64,000 nt of DNA from contig NZ_CP116871.1 of NCBI RefSeq assembly GCF_031885415.1, forward strand, positions 1,488,001-1,552,000, read 5' to 3'. Shown here piece after piece: positions 8,916 to 17,762 of the stretch. The position numbers and the translations under genes are program-made. Origin of the DNA: Microbacterium forte (lineage in GTDB: Bacteria > Actinomycetota > Actinomycetes > Actinomycetales > Microbacteriaceae). Numbering within the stretch: the stretch's first letter is position 1; the number at the start of each line of letters is the position of its first letter. A model generated the notes under the pieces. That model saw only the letters and a program-made list of their open reading frames with translations, searched no databases and was not told the origin of the DNA.

Positions 8916-9719
8916 ATGGAAGCAACCGCACCGTCGCCCAAGCGCCGCCTTCCGGCGGGTCGGAAGGCGGATCTCGCCTCGTATGTAGAGCAGGTGGGAG
9001 AGGTGACCGTCGGCGGCCTCGCCGAGCATTTCCACGTCTCCATCGACACGATTCGCCGCGATCTCGACCAGCTCGACCGTGAAGGCGTCGTCATCCGCAC
9101 ACACGGAGGAGCTGTCAGCGCGGAGGGGCAGCTGAAAGACCGGGCGCTCGACGTCCGCCTGCGGATGCAGACCGAGGAGAAGGAGACGATCGCGCGCCTC
9201 GCCGCGGGACTCATCGACGATGGAGCAGTCGTGATGCTCAACGCCGGCACGACCACCCTGGCCCTCGCCCGGGCGCTCCGCAACCATCGGGATCTCACGA
9301 TCGCGACGAACAACCTGCGGATCCCCGCCGAGATCTCCCCTTCCGCCTTCCGCGACCTCTACGTGTTCGGCGGCGCTGTGCGAGCGATCACCCAGGCCAC
9401 CACCGGACCCGTCACGTTCATGATGACCCCGGGGGGACCCGAGGTGGACATCCGTTGCGATCTGGCACTGATCGCCGTCGGCGCCATCGACGAGGCCGGC
9501 TTCTCGACGTCGAACATGGGCGACGCGAACATGATGGCCGAGATGATCCAGCGCGCCGATCGCACCGCGATCCTCGCGGACTCGTCGAAGTTCGGGCGGC
9601 GACTGTTCGCCCAGGTGACGACTCTGGACCGCGCGGACTACCTGGTGACGGACACTCCCCCGGAATCGGCGTTCGCGACCGCCCTCGCTCAGGCCGAGGT
9701 CGAGGTCATCTCCGCCTGA
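8916..9719 (+). CDS. DeoR/GlpR family sugar-operon regulator
   Basis: A 267-residue DNA-binding protein. The N-terminal winged helix contains the family signature region VGGLAEHFHVSIDTIRRDLDQLDREG (about residues 31-57, split here only for description). The C-terminal DeoR sensor domain has the NAGTTT phosphosugar loop near residue 110. Members usually repress an adjacent catabolic operon and are released by a phosphorylated intermediate. It is divergent from the sugar operon, which strongly suggests that operon is its target. A TAGAGA box seven bases before the ATG hints at a short or absent leader. Confidence 0.92.
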   Translation: MEATAPSPKRRLPAGRKADLASYVEQVGEVTVGGLAEHFHVSIDTIRRDLDQLDREGVVIRTHGGAVSAEGQLKDRALDVRLRMQTEEKETIARLAAGLIDDGAVVMLNAGTTTLALARALRNHRDLTIATNNLRIPAEISPSAFRDLYVFGGAVRAITQATTGPVTFMMTPGGPEVDIRCDLALIAVGAIDEAGFSTSNMGDANMMAEMIQRADRTAILADSSKFGRRLFAQVTTLDRADYLVTDTPPESAFATALAQAEVEVISA

Positions 9720-9743
9720 ACGGCAACCTCGCCCACGCACGAC

Positions 9744-9775
9744 GAAGGCCGCCGGGATCGCTCCCGACGGCCTTC
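9744..9775. terminator. bidirectional terminator between deoR and exeM-like gene
   Basis: Hairpin with arms GAAGGCCG/CGGCCTTC, one mismatch, then CGGGA/TCCCG around a TCGC loop. It lies between two convergent genes and is followed on the plus strand by TTGTGTGT. Confidence 0.85.
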
Positions 9776-9808
9776 TTGTGTGTCAGGCGGGCATGCCGCC
9801 TGTCGAGG

Positions 9809-12800
9809 TCAGAACCAGCCGTTGATGAGATCCCACAGCCAGTCGATGATGCCACCGATGATGCCGCCCGCACGGTTGACGGTGACCGTGGCTGTCGCCT
9901 CGTCGCCGTCCGCCTGCGACACGGCGACCGTGTACTTGCCGGGCTGAGTGCTCTTCGGCACTGTCACGGACGTCGAGAAGGTGCCATCGGCCCTGACCTG
10001 GACGGTGCCGACCTCGACGGCCGAGCCCTTCTTCGGTCGCAGCTCGACGGTCACGGTCTCGCCGGGCTCGTAGCCCTCACCGGTGATCTTCAGCTTCTTG
10101 CCGGCGGCCACCTTCGAGGATCCGAGGTCGATGGAGCCGGCGAACTCGACCGGCTCCTCACCCGCGATCGTGAACGGCACCTGCACGGTCGTCCCCGTAC
10201 CTGCGACGGCCACGGTGAGCAGCTGCTCTCCGAAGACGCCCGAGGGAACCGCGAAGCTGAGCGACGCGCGCCCCACCTCGTCGGTCGTGTCGACGATGGT
10301 CGGGTCGACTGCACCCGAGGCGAGCTGAGTGCCGCCGAGCGACAGAGTCACCTCACCCGGCGCCTGCTCCCCCGCGCTGAACGCCAGCGACGAGAGTGCG
10401 ACGGTCACCTGGTCGCCGGCGCTGTAGCCGTCGGCATCCGGCGCGCTGACCGAGACACCCACCGCACGCTGCGCGAGGTCGGGCGTCGCCGTCTTGTTCG
10501 CGTCGAACCAGTCGACCATCGACTGCAGATCGATCTTGCCGGTGTCGCGCTTGCCCGTCCCCTCCTTGAAGGTGAAGAAGTTGTCTCCACCCGCGGCGAG
10601 GAACGAGTTGGCTGCGACCGTGTAGTTCGCCGCCGGGTCGATCGCGGTTCCGTTGAGGGTGATCGACGTGACGCGCGAGCCCTGGGCCGCGGCCGGGTCG
10701 TACGTGTAGACGAGCCCCTCCGAGACGCCGAGCTTGAGGAACGGACGGGCCGACCCTGCGGGCTGCCACTGCTCCTCGAGCACGCCCTTCAGCTGCACAC
10801 CGGTGAGCGTCAACGTCACCAGCGTGTTGGCGAACGGCTGCACCGTCGCCGCCTCGCGGTAGGTGACGTTGCCATTCGGGTCGCTCGCATTCGACGACGC
10901 GTATGTCAGGTTCGCACGGATGCCACCCGGGTTCATCAGCGCGATGTCCGCACCGGTGGACCACTTCTGCACGTCGGCGACGAAGTTGCCGATGGTGGAC
11001 TCGCCACCGCGGTTCTCCGAGCCGTTCGTCTGGCGAGCCCGGTTGAAGTCGGCCGTGATGTCTCCGACCTTCACCGCACCGAGCACATCCGCCTCGGCCT
11101 TCGCCTTCGCCACGATGTCGGCGACCTCCGGAACCGCTGGGTAGAGCGGCTGGCCGGCGGCGGTGAGGGGCTTGATCTCGTTCGTGATCGAGATCAGGTC
11201 CTTCGTCTTCGGGTCGACCTGGAGGTTCATGAGCCCCAGGTTCTCGCCGTACTGGCCGGCCGAGACGACGGGACGACCGTCGATGACGTGGTTGTACGCG
11301 AGGTGGGTGTGCGCCGACACGATCGCGTCGACATCCTCATCGACCCCGTAGACGATCTCGCCCAGGGGCGAATCCGGAGTGATGCTCGACAGTTCGACGC
11401 TGGACGCGCCCTCGTGGACGAGGAGGATGACGACATCCGCCTCACCGTTGGAGGAATCCCCGTCACGCAGGTCGTCGGCCACGGCGTTCACCGAGTCGAC
11501 GATGCTGCGCACCTCGAGATCGGCGATGCCCTCGGGGGAGACGAGCGAGTCGAGGTCCTCCGTGACAGCCCCCACGAAACCGACTCGCACGCCGTCGAGT
11601 TCCTTGACCCAGGCCGGGGCGAGCGCGGGCTCGCCGGTCTCTGTCACGAACACGTTCGACGAGATGTACTCCCAGTCCGCGCGGTCCTGCACACGGTCGC
11701 GCAGGTCCTCCCAGCCCTGGTCGAACTCGTGGTTGCCCGCCGCGCTGACGTCGAGACCTGCAGCGTTGAGCGCGTCGATCGTCGGGTTGTCGTCGTTGAT
11801 GAACGAGGTGAACGTCGACGCGCCGATCAGGTCGCCGGCTCCGGCGAAGATCGTGTTCGGGTTCTCCTCACGGAACTGCTTGACGGCGCCCGCGACCACT
11901 GCGGCACCGGCGGCAGCGCCGTCGGCTTCGATCCGACCGTGGAAGTCGTTGATCGTGACGACGTCGATGCTCACCGGCGGGATCTCCGAGGAGACGCCGA
12001 CGATGATCGGGTCGTGGTCGCTGGAGCGGAACGGCGTCCCCGCCTCGGTGGCACCGAACGCGTAGCCGCGATCGCTCCACTCCGGAGAGTTGATGCTCCA
12101 CACCCCCGCGCCCGTGATCGACGCGGCCAGCGACGGCGATGCGAGCACGTGGTCGAGCGAGCCGAGCTCGCCGTCGAACGAGTAGGTGTGCTCGTCGGGT
12201 GCCTTCTCGCGCGCGACATCGCTCCAGCCCTCGCTCGTGAAGACCTCGATCGGGTCTTCCTTCGCGTAGGCGTTGAAGTCGCCGATGAGCAGGATGTCGC
12301 TGCTTCCTGTGGTCTCCTCGATCTCCGTGGTGAACCCCTTGAGCGAGTTCGCCTGCTTCACGCGGTCGGCGTTGAAGAAGCCCTGTCCGTCTGCGGGCTC
12401 TGCGCCCCCGCCCTCGGGCGCCGACTTCGACTTGAAGTGGTTCGCGACCACGGTGACCACACGGCCGTCGATGTCGAAGGCCTGCGCGATCGGCTCGCGG
12501 GCGTTGCCCCACACCGTCTCGTCCGTGACAGTGAGGCTCTCGCCCACGGTGCTGACGTCGTCCTTCTTGTAGATGATCGCGCTCGTGATGAAGTCCGTGG
12601 TCGCCGAGTCGTTCAGCTCGTCGGGGGTGCGGACGTAGTCCCACTCCTCGCTGCCCAGAGCATCGTTGAGTCCGTCGACCAGATCGGCGAGCGCCTCGTC
12701 GAGCGAGCCGCCGAGCTTGATCGAGTTCTCGATCTCCATGAGAGAGACGATCTCTGCGTCCAGCCCGTTGATGGCCGCGACGATCTTGGACTTCTGGATG

Positions 12801-14437
12801 TCGAACTGGGCCGCGTTCGCCGCGCCCCGAGCGTTCGAGTTCTCGCTCTTGAGCGTCGTGAAGTAGTTGAACACGTTGAACGACGCGACCTGCACGTCGC
12901 CGCCCACGGTCGGTGCCGTGTCGGGGCGGGGGTTCGTCGCCTCGAAGCCCGCCTTCAGGTCGGCCGACGACGTGCTGTCGATCGGCACGACCGGCTGCAG
13001 ACGCCAGTCGTCGAAACCGTACTGGAGCACATATCCGCTGTCGCTGAAGTCGACGGTGTCGCCGTTGCGGACGACGACGTCCTTCGTGAAGTACGGCTGG
13101 TCGTTCGGGTGCCCGCTGTTCGAGACCTGGATCGACCATCCGTCGTCGAGCAGGATGCGGTTGGCCCGATTCGCCGCCGCGATCGCGGAGGCCTCGGCGC
13201 CGGGACGCACGGTCTCGGTGCTCTTGACGTTCAGGTCGGCTCCGGCGTTCAGCCAGAGCGTGCCGAAGTTGTAGAGCTGGTGGCTGGACGCGAGGCGGTA
13301 GGTGCCCGCGGGCGCCACGTACATGTTCTCGTACTGCTCGCGATCGGTGCCGACGGTGACGTCTGGCAGAGGTGTGGCCTCGGGAACACCGGCCGCTGCC
13401 TGCACCACCGAGATGCCTGACAGCGCAGTCGGGTTGATCTGGGTCTGGCCGAAGTACTCGCTGACCGAGCCGGTGATCGAGACGAGGTCGCCGATCGCGA
13501 GCGTGGGCGCGAGCGCGTTGAGGAAGACGAAGACGCCGTCCGATGCTCCCGGTGTGGCGTCGGTCGCTCCGCCGGATCCCTCGGTCTGGATGACGATGCC
13601 CTTGTAGCCGCCCGTCCGGTAGTCGGCCGTGACGACACCCTCGACCGTGACGGTCTGGCCGTTCAGCGGCGAGACGTCGGTCGTGCCCTGCACGTCGGCG
13701 ATGGACACCTCGGTGGGCTCGGGTTCGGGCTCGGGGTCGGGATCGGGAACCGCGCCGGCGTTCTGCGGCGTGATGGTCGGCGACAGGCTGAAGTCGGCCT
13801 TGTTGTCGTCGGTGTCCTTGCCTCCGGTGCGGTTGAGCGACTTCACGTCGGTGTTGCCCGTGGGCGGCGTCGCCGCTGCGGTCTCGAAGGTGTTCGAGGT
13901 GCCGTAGCCGAGCACGTCGATGACGCCGTCGACCCCGGTGACCGAGCCGGGGGTCAGCGTGACCGCCGCCGTGCCCTCGACCAGTGCGAGCGTGCCGTTC
14001 GTGCCGCTCGGGTTGAGGGTGCTCACGGCATCGGCCGTGGGGAGGGCGGCGCCGTTGGCTCCGTTGCTGCCTGCCTGCACGAGATAGTGGCCCCCGGCGG
14101 GGATGACGCCGGTCAGCGGTGCGACTCCGTTGGAGCCTCCCGTTCCCGTCGCCGATCGGTACTGCAGCGAGAGCCCGTCGAGGGTGACGGGCGCGGCCGT
14201 GGGGTTGTAGAGCTCGATGAACTTGTTCGTGAACGCCGCACCGGCGCTGCCTCCGGAGAGGTACGCCTCGTTGATCACCACCCCCGTCCCTGAGACGTCT
14301 GCGGAGGCTGGCGCGGCGATCAGGGCGCTGGCGCCGAGAGCTGCGACGCAGGTGGCGGCGAGGACGCCGAGACGCCCCCGACTTCTGCGATCTGACCCGG
14401 GAACCTGCTGGTTCGCGGCGTCGGGAGCGGACATCAT
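9809..14437 (-). CDS. secreted ExeM/NucH-type endonuclease fused to 5'-nucleotidase
   Basis: A 1542-residue exported protein. A signal peptide ends near ASA at residues 45-47. A lamin-tail domain spans about 52-190, followed by a Pro/Glu/Asp linker (230-242) and an OB-fold segment (about 247-350). An endonuclease/exonuclease/phosphatase domain covers about 514-815 with LMEIEN, GDFNAY (719-724) and SDHDP (806-810). A metallophosphatase 5'-nucleotidase domain begins at 828 with NDFHG and GNHEFDQ (901-907), then SAHTH, and its C-terminal substrate domain contains NPGGIRA. Ig-like repeats close the protein, with a hydrophobic tail ending WLWDLINGWF. It would cut extracellular DNA and dephosphorylate the nucleotides. 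GAGGAG lies nine bases before the first ATG. Confidence 0.9.
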   Translation of the reverse strand: MMSAPDAANQQVPGSDRRSRGRLGVLAATCVAALGASALIAAPASADVSGTGVVINEAYLSGGSAGAAFTNKFIELYNPTAAPVTLDGLSLQYRSATGTGGSNGVAPLTGVIPAGGHYLVQAGSNGANGAALPTADAVSTLNPSGTNGTLALVEGTAAVTLTPGSVTGVDGVIDVLGYGTSNTFETAAATPPTGNTDVKSLNRTGGKDTDDNKADFSLSPTITPQNAGAVPDPDPEPEPEPTEVSIADVQGTTDVSPLNGQTVTVEGVVTADYRTGGYKGIVIQTEGSGGATDATPGASDGVFVFLNALAPTLAIGDLVSITGSVSEYFGQTQINPTALSGISVVQAAAGVPEATPLPDVTVGTDREQYENMYVAPAGTYRLASSHQLYNFGTLWLNAGADLNVKSTETVRPGAEASAIAAANRANRILLDDGWSIQVSNSGHPNDQPYFTKDVVVRNGDTVDFSDSGYVLQYGFDDWRLQPVVPIDSTSSADLKAGFEATNPRPDTAPTVGGDVQVASFNVFNYFTTLKSENSNARGAANAAQFDIQKSKIVAAINGLDAEIVSLMEIENSIKLGGSLDEALADLVDGLNDALGSEEWDYVRTPDELNDSATTDFITSAIIYKKDDVSTVGESLTVTDETVWGNAREPIAQAFDIDGRVVTVVANHFKSKSAPEGGGAEPADGQGFFNADRVKQANSLKGFTTEIEETTGSSDILLIGDFNAYAKEDPIEVFTSEGWSDVAREKAPDEHTYSFDGELGSLDHVLASPSLAASITGAGVWSINSPEWSDRGYAFGATEAGTPFRSSDHDPIIVGVSSEIPPVSIDVVTINDFHGRIEADGAAAGAAVVAGAVKQFREENPNTIFAGAGDLIGASTFTSFINDDNPTIDALNAAGLDVSAAGNHEFDQGWEDLRDRVQDRADWEYISSNVFVTETGEPALAPAWVKELDGVRVGFVGAVTEDLDSLVSPEGIADLEVRSIVDSVNAVADDLRDGDSSNGEADVVILLVHEGASSVELSSITPDSPLGEIVYGVDEDVDAIVSAHTHLAYNHVIDGRPVVSAGQYGENLGLMNLQVDPKTKDLISITNEIKPLTAAGQPLYPAVPEVADIVAKAKAEADVLGAVKVGDITADFNRARQTNGSENRGGESTIGNFVADVQKWSTGADIALMNPGGIRANLTYASSNASDPNGNVTYREAATVQPFANTLVTLTLTGVQLKGVLEEQWQPAGSARPFLKLGVSEGLVYTYDPAAAQGSRVTSITLNGTAIDPAANYTVAANSFLAAGGDNFFTFKEGTGKRDTGKIDLQSMVDWFDANKTATPDLAQRAVGVSVSAPDADGYSAGDQVTVALSSLAFSAGEQAPGEVTLSLGGTQLASGAVDPTIVDTTDEVGRASLSFAVPSGVFGEQLLTVAVAGTGTTVQVPFTIAGEEPVEFAGSIDLGSSKVAAGKKLKITGEGYEPGETVTVELRPKKGSAVEVGTVQVRADGTFSTSVTVPKSTQPGKYTVAVSQADGDEATATVTVNRAGGIIGGIIDWLWDLINGWF

Positions 14438-14522
14438 CTGTGTTGTCTCCTCGGGTATGGTCTGGCGACGGCTCTCGTGAAACCGCGTCTGTGCGAGCTC
14501 TCAGCCGACGCACATGTGAGCG

Positions 14523-14551
14523 AGCATACGGACGCCTTCGGACATCCTCAA
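14523..14551 (-). promoter_or_regulatory. promoter of the nuclease/nucleotidase gene
   Basis: Minus-strand -35 TTGAGG (14546-14551), 17-base spacer, -10 TATGCT (14523-14528), 85 bases before the start codon. I looked for phosphate-regulon direct repeats around it and saw none that convinced me. Confidence 0.6.
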
Positions 14552-14673
14552 CGGAGTTTTCCGATTGGTAACCAAGCCCTCACCGAACGTCCCAAAGGGC
14601 CCCTGACGAAGGTGGAATATCGCGTGGAGAAGCGCTCAGATGCGCGCGGCCGATCGCGCGAATGCGCGGTGAC

Positions 14674-15474
14674 TCAGGCCGTCCCGCCGGTGCCGGCGGT
14701 TGCGTCCTCGAACTCCTCGACCTCGCGCTCCCACTGGTCCTTCGCGAGTCGGTACCAGAGGTAGAACGCGAACCCGGCGAAGATCGCCCATTCCGCCGCG
14801 TAGAAGATGTTCAGCCAGTTCACCGGCGACTGCTCGTCGGGCGCCGGTGACGAGATGTCGGTGAGACCCGCCGTCGCCGTGACGGAGGCCAAGTACGGCC
14901 GATAGACATCCAGGTCGTCGACGTCGTGCCAGTGGCTGAGGAGCGCCGCGGTCGACATCCGGTCCATGCGCTGCGGATCGTCCTTCGGTGGCAGGGAGGG
15001 GCCCTCGTCCGAGATGACGCGTCCGACGATCGATGCTTCTGCGTCGCCCTCGTTCAGCTCCGCCACGGCCGCATCGGCGACCGCGCGGTCGGCGGTCCAG
15101 CCGATCGCGACCGCTATCGACGTGCGCTCCGCGACTCGCAGCTGACCGGTCACCCAATAGCCTTCGACATCGTCGTTGAATCGGCTCGACACGATGAGGA
15201 AGTCATCGGGGATCCACGTTCCGGTCGTCTCGACCTTCTGCCCGACGAGCGGCTCCGGCAGATACTGCCCCGGCTCGACGACATCGGTCAGCGGCCGCAC
15301 CTGCTCGGTCGCTCCGGCGGGCGGCGGATCGGTCTCGATGGCACGTTCGAGCTGCCATTGGCCGAGCCACGCGAACACGCCGGCGACGACCAGGCACAGC
15401 ACGAGCATCCCGATCCAGCGTCCCCGGAGCATGACCTCTCGGAGGGTCGGCGGGAACAGAGCAGCAGAAGTCAC
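14674..15474 (-). CDS. SURF1 family cytochrome oxidase assembly protein
   Basis: A 266-residue membrane protein with the two-helix SURF1 topology: helix near residues 20-39 followed by GQWQLER, a large extracytoplasmic domain, and a second helix near 222-242 (WLNIFYAAEWAIFAGFAFYL region). SURF1 proteins help assemble the haem a3 centre of aa3-type cytochrome c oxidase. The GTG start at 15474 is 13 bases after the guaB3 stop and has no clear ribosome site, so translation may depend on coupling with guaB3. The acidic C-terminal tail is cytoplasmic. Confidence 0.9.
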   Translation of the reverse strand: MTSAALFPPTLREVMLRGRWIGMLVLCLVVAGVFAWLGQWQLERAIETDPPPAGATEQVRPLTDVVEPGQYLPEPLVGQKVETTGTWIPDDFLIVSSRFNDDVEGYWVTGQLRVAERTSIAVAIGWTADRAVADAAVAELNEGDAEASIVGRVISDEGPSLPPKDDPQRMDRMSTAALLSHWHDVDDLDVYRPYLASVTATAGLTDISSPAPDEQSPVNWLNIFYAAEWAIFAGFAFYLWYRLAKDQWEREVEEFEDATAGTGGTA

Positions 15475-15489
15475 AGCGTCGTGCGTGGC

Positions 15490-16611
15490 TCAGGCCTCGT
15501 AGGGCGCGAGGACGACCTCGACCCGCTGGAACTCCTTGAGGTCGGAGTATCCGGTGGTGGCCATCGACTTGCGCAGCGCCCCGATCAGGTTCGACGTGCC
15601 GTCGGCGACGGGGGCAGGACCGTAGAGGATCTCCTCGAGCGTGCCGATGCCGCCGACCTCGACGCGGCGGCCGCGCGGGAGCTTGGGGTGGTGCGCTTCG
15701 GGACCCCAGTGGAAGCCGCGACCCGGTGCGTCCGTGGCGCGGGCGAGCGCGACGCCGAGCATGACCGCGTCGGCGCCCATCGCGAGCGCCTTGACGATGT
15801 CGCCGGAGGTGCCGACGCCGCCGTCTGCGATCACGTGCACGTAGCGTCCGCCGGACTCGTCGAGGTAGTCACGACGGGCGGCGGCGACGTCCGAGACGGC
15901 CGTGGCCATCGGGGCATGGATGCCGAGCGTGGCCCGGGTGGTCGATGCCGCTCCCCCGCCGAATCCGACGAGGACGCCGGCCGCGCCCGTGCGCATGAGG
16001 TGCAGTGCCGCGGTGTAGGTGGCGGCTCCGCCGACGATGACGGGCACGTCGAGGTCGTAGATGAACTTCTTGAGGTTCAGCGGTTCGTCGACGCTCGAGA
16101 CGTGCTCGGCCGACACCGTGGTGCCGCGGATGACGAACAGGTCGACGCCGGCCGCAGCGACGGTGTCGTAGAACTCCTGCGTGCGCTGCGGGGTCAGGGA
16201 TCCGGCGACGGTCACGCCGGCCTCGCGGATCTCGGCGAGGCGCTGCGTGATGAGCGCCGGCTTGATCGGCTCGGAGTAGAGCTGCTGCATGCGCGCGGTC
16301 GCCTCGCCCTCGTCGAGGGCGGCGATCTCGGCGAGAAGCGGCTCGGGGTTCTCGTAGCGGGTCCACAGGCCCTCGAGGTCGAGGACGCCGAGTCCGCCGA
16401 GCTGCCCGAGCATGATCGCCGTCTGCGGGCTCACGACGGAGTCCATCGGGGCGCCGAGCACCGGGATGCCGAATCCGAAGGCGTCGATGGTCCAGGCCGT
16501 CGACACGTCCTCCGGGTTGCGGGTGCGCCTCGAGGGCACCACCGCGATGTCGTCGAACGTGTACGCGCGACGCGCACGCTTGCCTCGGCCGAGCTCGATC
16601 TCCATGGTCAC
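15490..16611 (-). CDS. guaB3: GuaB3 family IMP dehydrogenase-related protein
   Basis: A 373-residue TIM-barrel protein of the IMPDH/GMP reductase superfamily, lacking the CBS pair. FDDIAVVPSR near the start and HVIADGGVGTSGDIVKALAMGA (phosphate and flap-side region, about residues 263-284) identify the actinobacterial GuaB3 branch. The loop matching GPGSICTT of true IMPDH reads GFGGGAASTTR, with Ser in place of the catalytic Cys, and the protein has no cysteine at all. Its reaction is therefore uncertain. A TAGTCT box lies exactly six bases before the GTG at 16611, which I take as a leaderless start. An ATG six bases farther in (16605), with GGAG at eight bases, is the alternative. Confidence 0.9.
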   Translation of the reverse strand: MTMEIELGRGKRARRAYTFDDIAVVPSRRTRNPEDVSTAWTIDAFGFGIPVLGAPMDSVVSPQTAIMLGQLGGLGVLDLEGLWTRYENPEPLLAEIAALDEGEATARMQQLYSEPIKPALITQRLAEIREAGVTVAGSLTPQRTQEFYDTVAAAGVDLFVIRGTTVSAEHVSSVDEPLNLKKFIYDLDVPVIVGGAATYTAALHLMRTGAAGVLVGFGGGAASTTRATLGIHAPMATAVSDVAAARRDYLDESGGRYVHVIADGGVGTSGDIVKALAMGADAVMLGVALARATDAPGRGFHWGPEAHHPKLPRGRRVEVGGIGTLEEILYGPAPVADGTSNLIGALRKSMATTGYSDLKEFQRVEVVLAPYEA

Positions 16612-16617
16612 CACTCC

Positions 16618-16623
16618 AGACTA
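16618..16623 (-). promoter_or_regulatory. -10 box, probable leaderless start of guaB3
   Basis: TAGTCT on the minus strand, six bases before GTG 16611. It argues for that codon over the neighbouring GTG 16614 and ATG 16605. Confidence 0.55.
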
Positions 16624-16681
16624 CCGGGCGCACGCGATGACACCGACGGCTGGGAGACTGAGAAGGAGCTCGGGAGGCAAT

Positions 16682-17761
16682 ATGTCGGATTCGATGGAGG
16701 TCGCCGTCATCGGCGGCGGCGTGATGGGCCTCGCGACCGCGTGGGAGCTCGCCCGGCGAGGGCTGAAGCCTGTCGTGTTCGACCGTTTCGCCCGCGGACA
16801 CCACCAGGGGGCCTCGCACGGCGCGACACGCAACTTCAACAACGCCTACGACGAAGAGCACTACCTCGACCTGCTCGTGCGCGCGCGTGAGGGGTGGAAT
16901 GCCCTGGGGCAGGTCGACGGCGAGCCGCTGCTGCGCCTCCATGGCCTCGTGACCCACGGCGATGTCGACGTCGCCGTGATCGAGCGGCGTCTGATCGATC
17001 GCGGCATCCACGCCGAGACGCTGACGGCCGGCGAGGCATCGTCTCGCTGGTCGGGCATGCGCTTCGGCGATGATGTGCTGTTCTCCCGCGATGCCGGTGT
17101 CGCCCGTGCATCCGCCGCGCTGGGTGAACTCGAACGACGCATCGTGGCCGCGGGAGGCGAGGTGCGCTGGGAGACCCCGGTGGCGCGCATCGAGGAGACC
17201 GACGAGGGCGTCGACATCATGCTGTCCGAAGAGCGGATGCGGGCAGACGTCGCCGTCGTCACGGTCGGCGCCTGGACAGAGCGGATGCTGCCCGGCATCC
17301 GCCTGCCTCGGCTGGAGGTCACCGAGGAGTTCCCCGCGCACTTCCGCCCCAGAGGGGACGACGTGTGGCCGTCGTTCAATCACTACGTCGACCCCGACCT
17401 CCACCCGGCGACGGTCTACGGCATGCCGACGCCCGGCGAGGGCGTCAAGGTCGGCTTCCACCGCGTGGGCGACGTCGTCGACCCCGATGCCCGTCCGCAC
17501 GCGGTCACGCACGCGGGGGCTCTCGCGGACTACGTGCGCGAGTGGATGCCGGGTCTCGACCCGGCATCCGCCGTTCCCGTCAGCTGCACCTACACCTCGA
17601 CGGATGACAGCGCCTTCGTGCTCGATCGGCGCGGACGGATCGTGGTGGGTGCAGGCTTCTCGGGTCACGGGTTCAAGTTCGCACCGGGGGTCGGCGCGAC
17701 GCTCGCAGACCTGGCGCTGGACCCGACGGCACTCGCGGCTGCGCCCTTCCGCCTGTCCTGA
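16682..17761 (+). CDS. FAD-dependent amine oxidase, monomeric sarcosine oxidase/SolA type
   Basis: A 359-residue DAO-fold flavoenzyme. The dinucleotide-binding motif GGGVMGLATAWE is at residues 11-22, with SHGATR near 45-50. Near the C-terminus PVSCTYTSTDD carries the cysteine that binds FAD covalently in monomeric sarcosine oxidase and N-methyltryptophan oxidase. It would oxidise a secondary N-methyl amine, releasing formaldehyde and H2O2. The start is ATG 16682 with GGGAGG five to six bases upstream. A longer frame runs antisense through guaB3 and is not credible. It converges on the ABC-F gene with a single base between stop codons. No substrate-related neighbours are present. Confidence 0.88.
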   Translation: MSDSMEVAVIGGGVMGLATAWELARRGLKPVVFDRFARGHHQGASHGATRNFNNAYDEEHYLDLLVRAREGWNALGQVDGEPLLRLHGLVTHGDVDVAVIERRLIDRGIHAETLTAGEASSRWSGMRFGDDVLFSRDAGVARASAALGELERRIVAAGGEVRWETPVARIEETDEGVDIMLSEERMRADVAVVTVGAWTERMLPGIRLPRLEVTEEFPAHFRPRGDDVWPSFNHYVDPDLHPATVYGMPTPGEGVKVGFHRVGDVVDPDARPHAVTHAGALADYVREWMPGLDPASAVPVSCTYTSTDDSAFVLDRRGRIVVGAGFSGHGFKFAPGVGATLADLALDPTALAAAPFRLS

Positions 17762-17762
17762 C

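Noticed and set aside
9455..13420. Very long open frame opposite the nuclease/nucleotidase gene (over 1300 codons)
   Set aside because: It is Arg/Asp/Gly/Val-rich with no motif, lies antisense to a protein with clear domains, and is the usual effect of high GC on the complementary frame.
14438..14640. Possible phosphate-regulon box upstream of the nuclease/nucleotidase gene
   Set aside because: Only loose GTTCGGT-like matches without a second 11-base-spaced copy. Function alone is not enough to call it.
14643..14660. CGCGCG inverted repeat after the SURF1 gene as a terminator
   Set aside because: Only six base pairs of alternating CG, which occurs by chance in such DNA, so not called.
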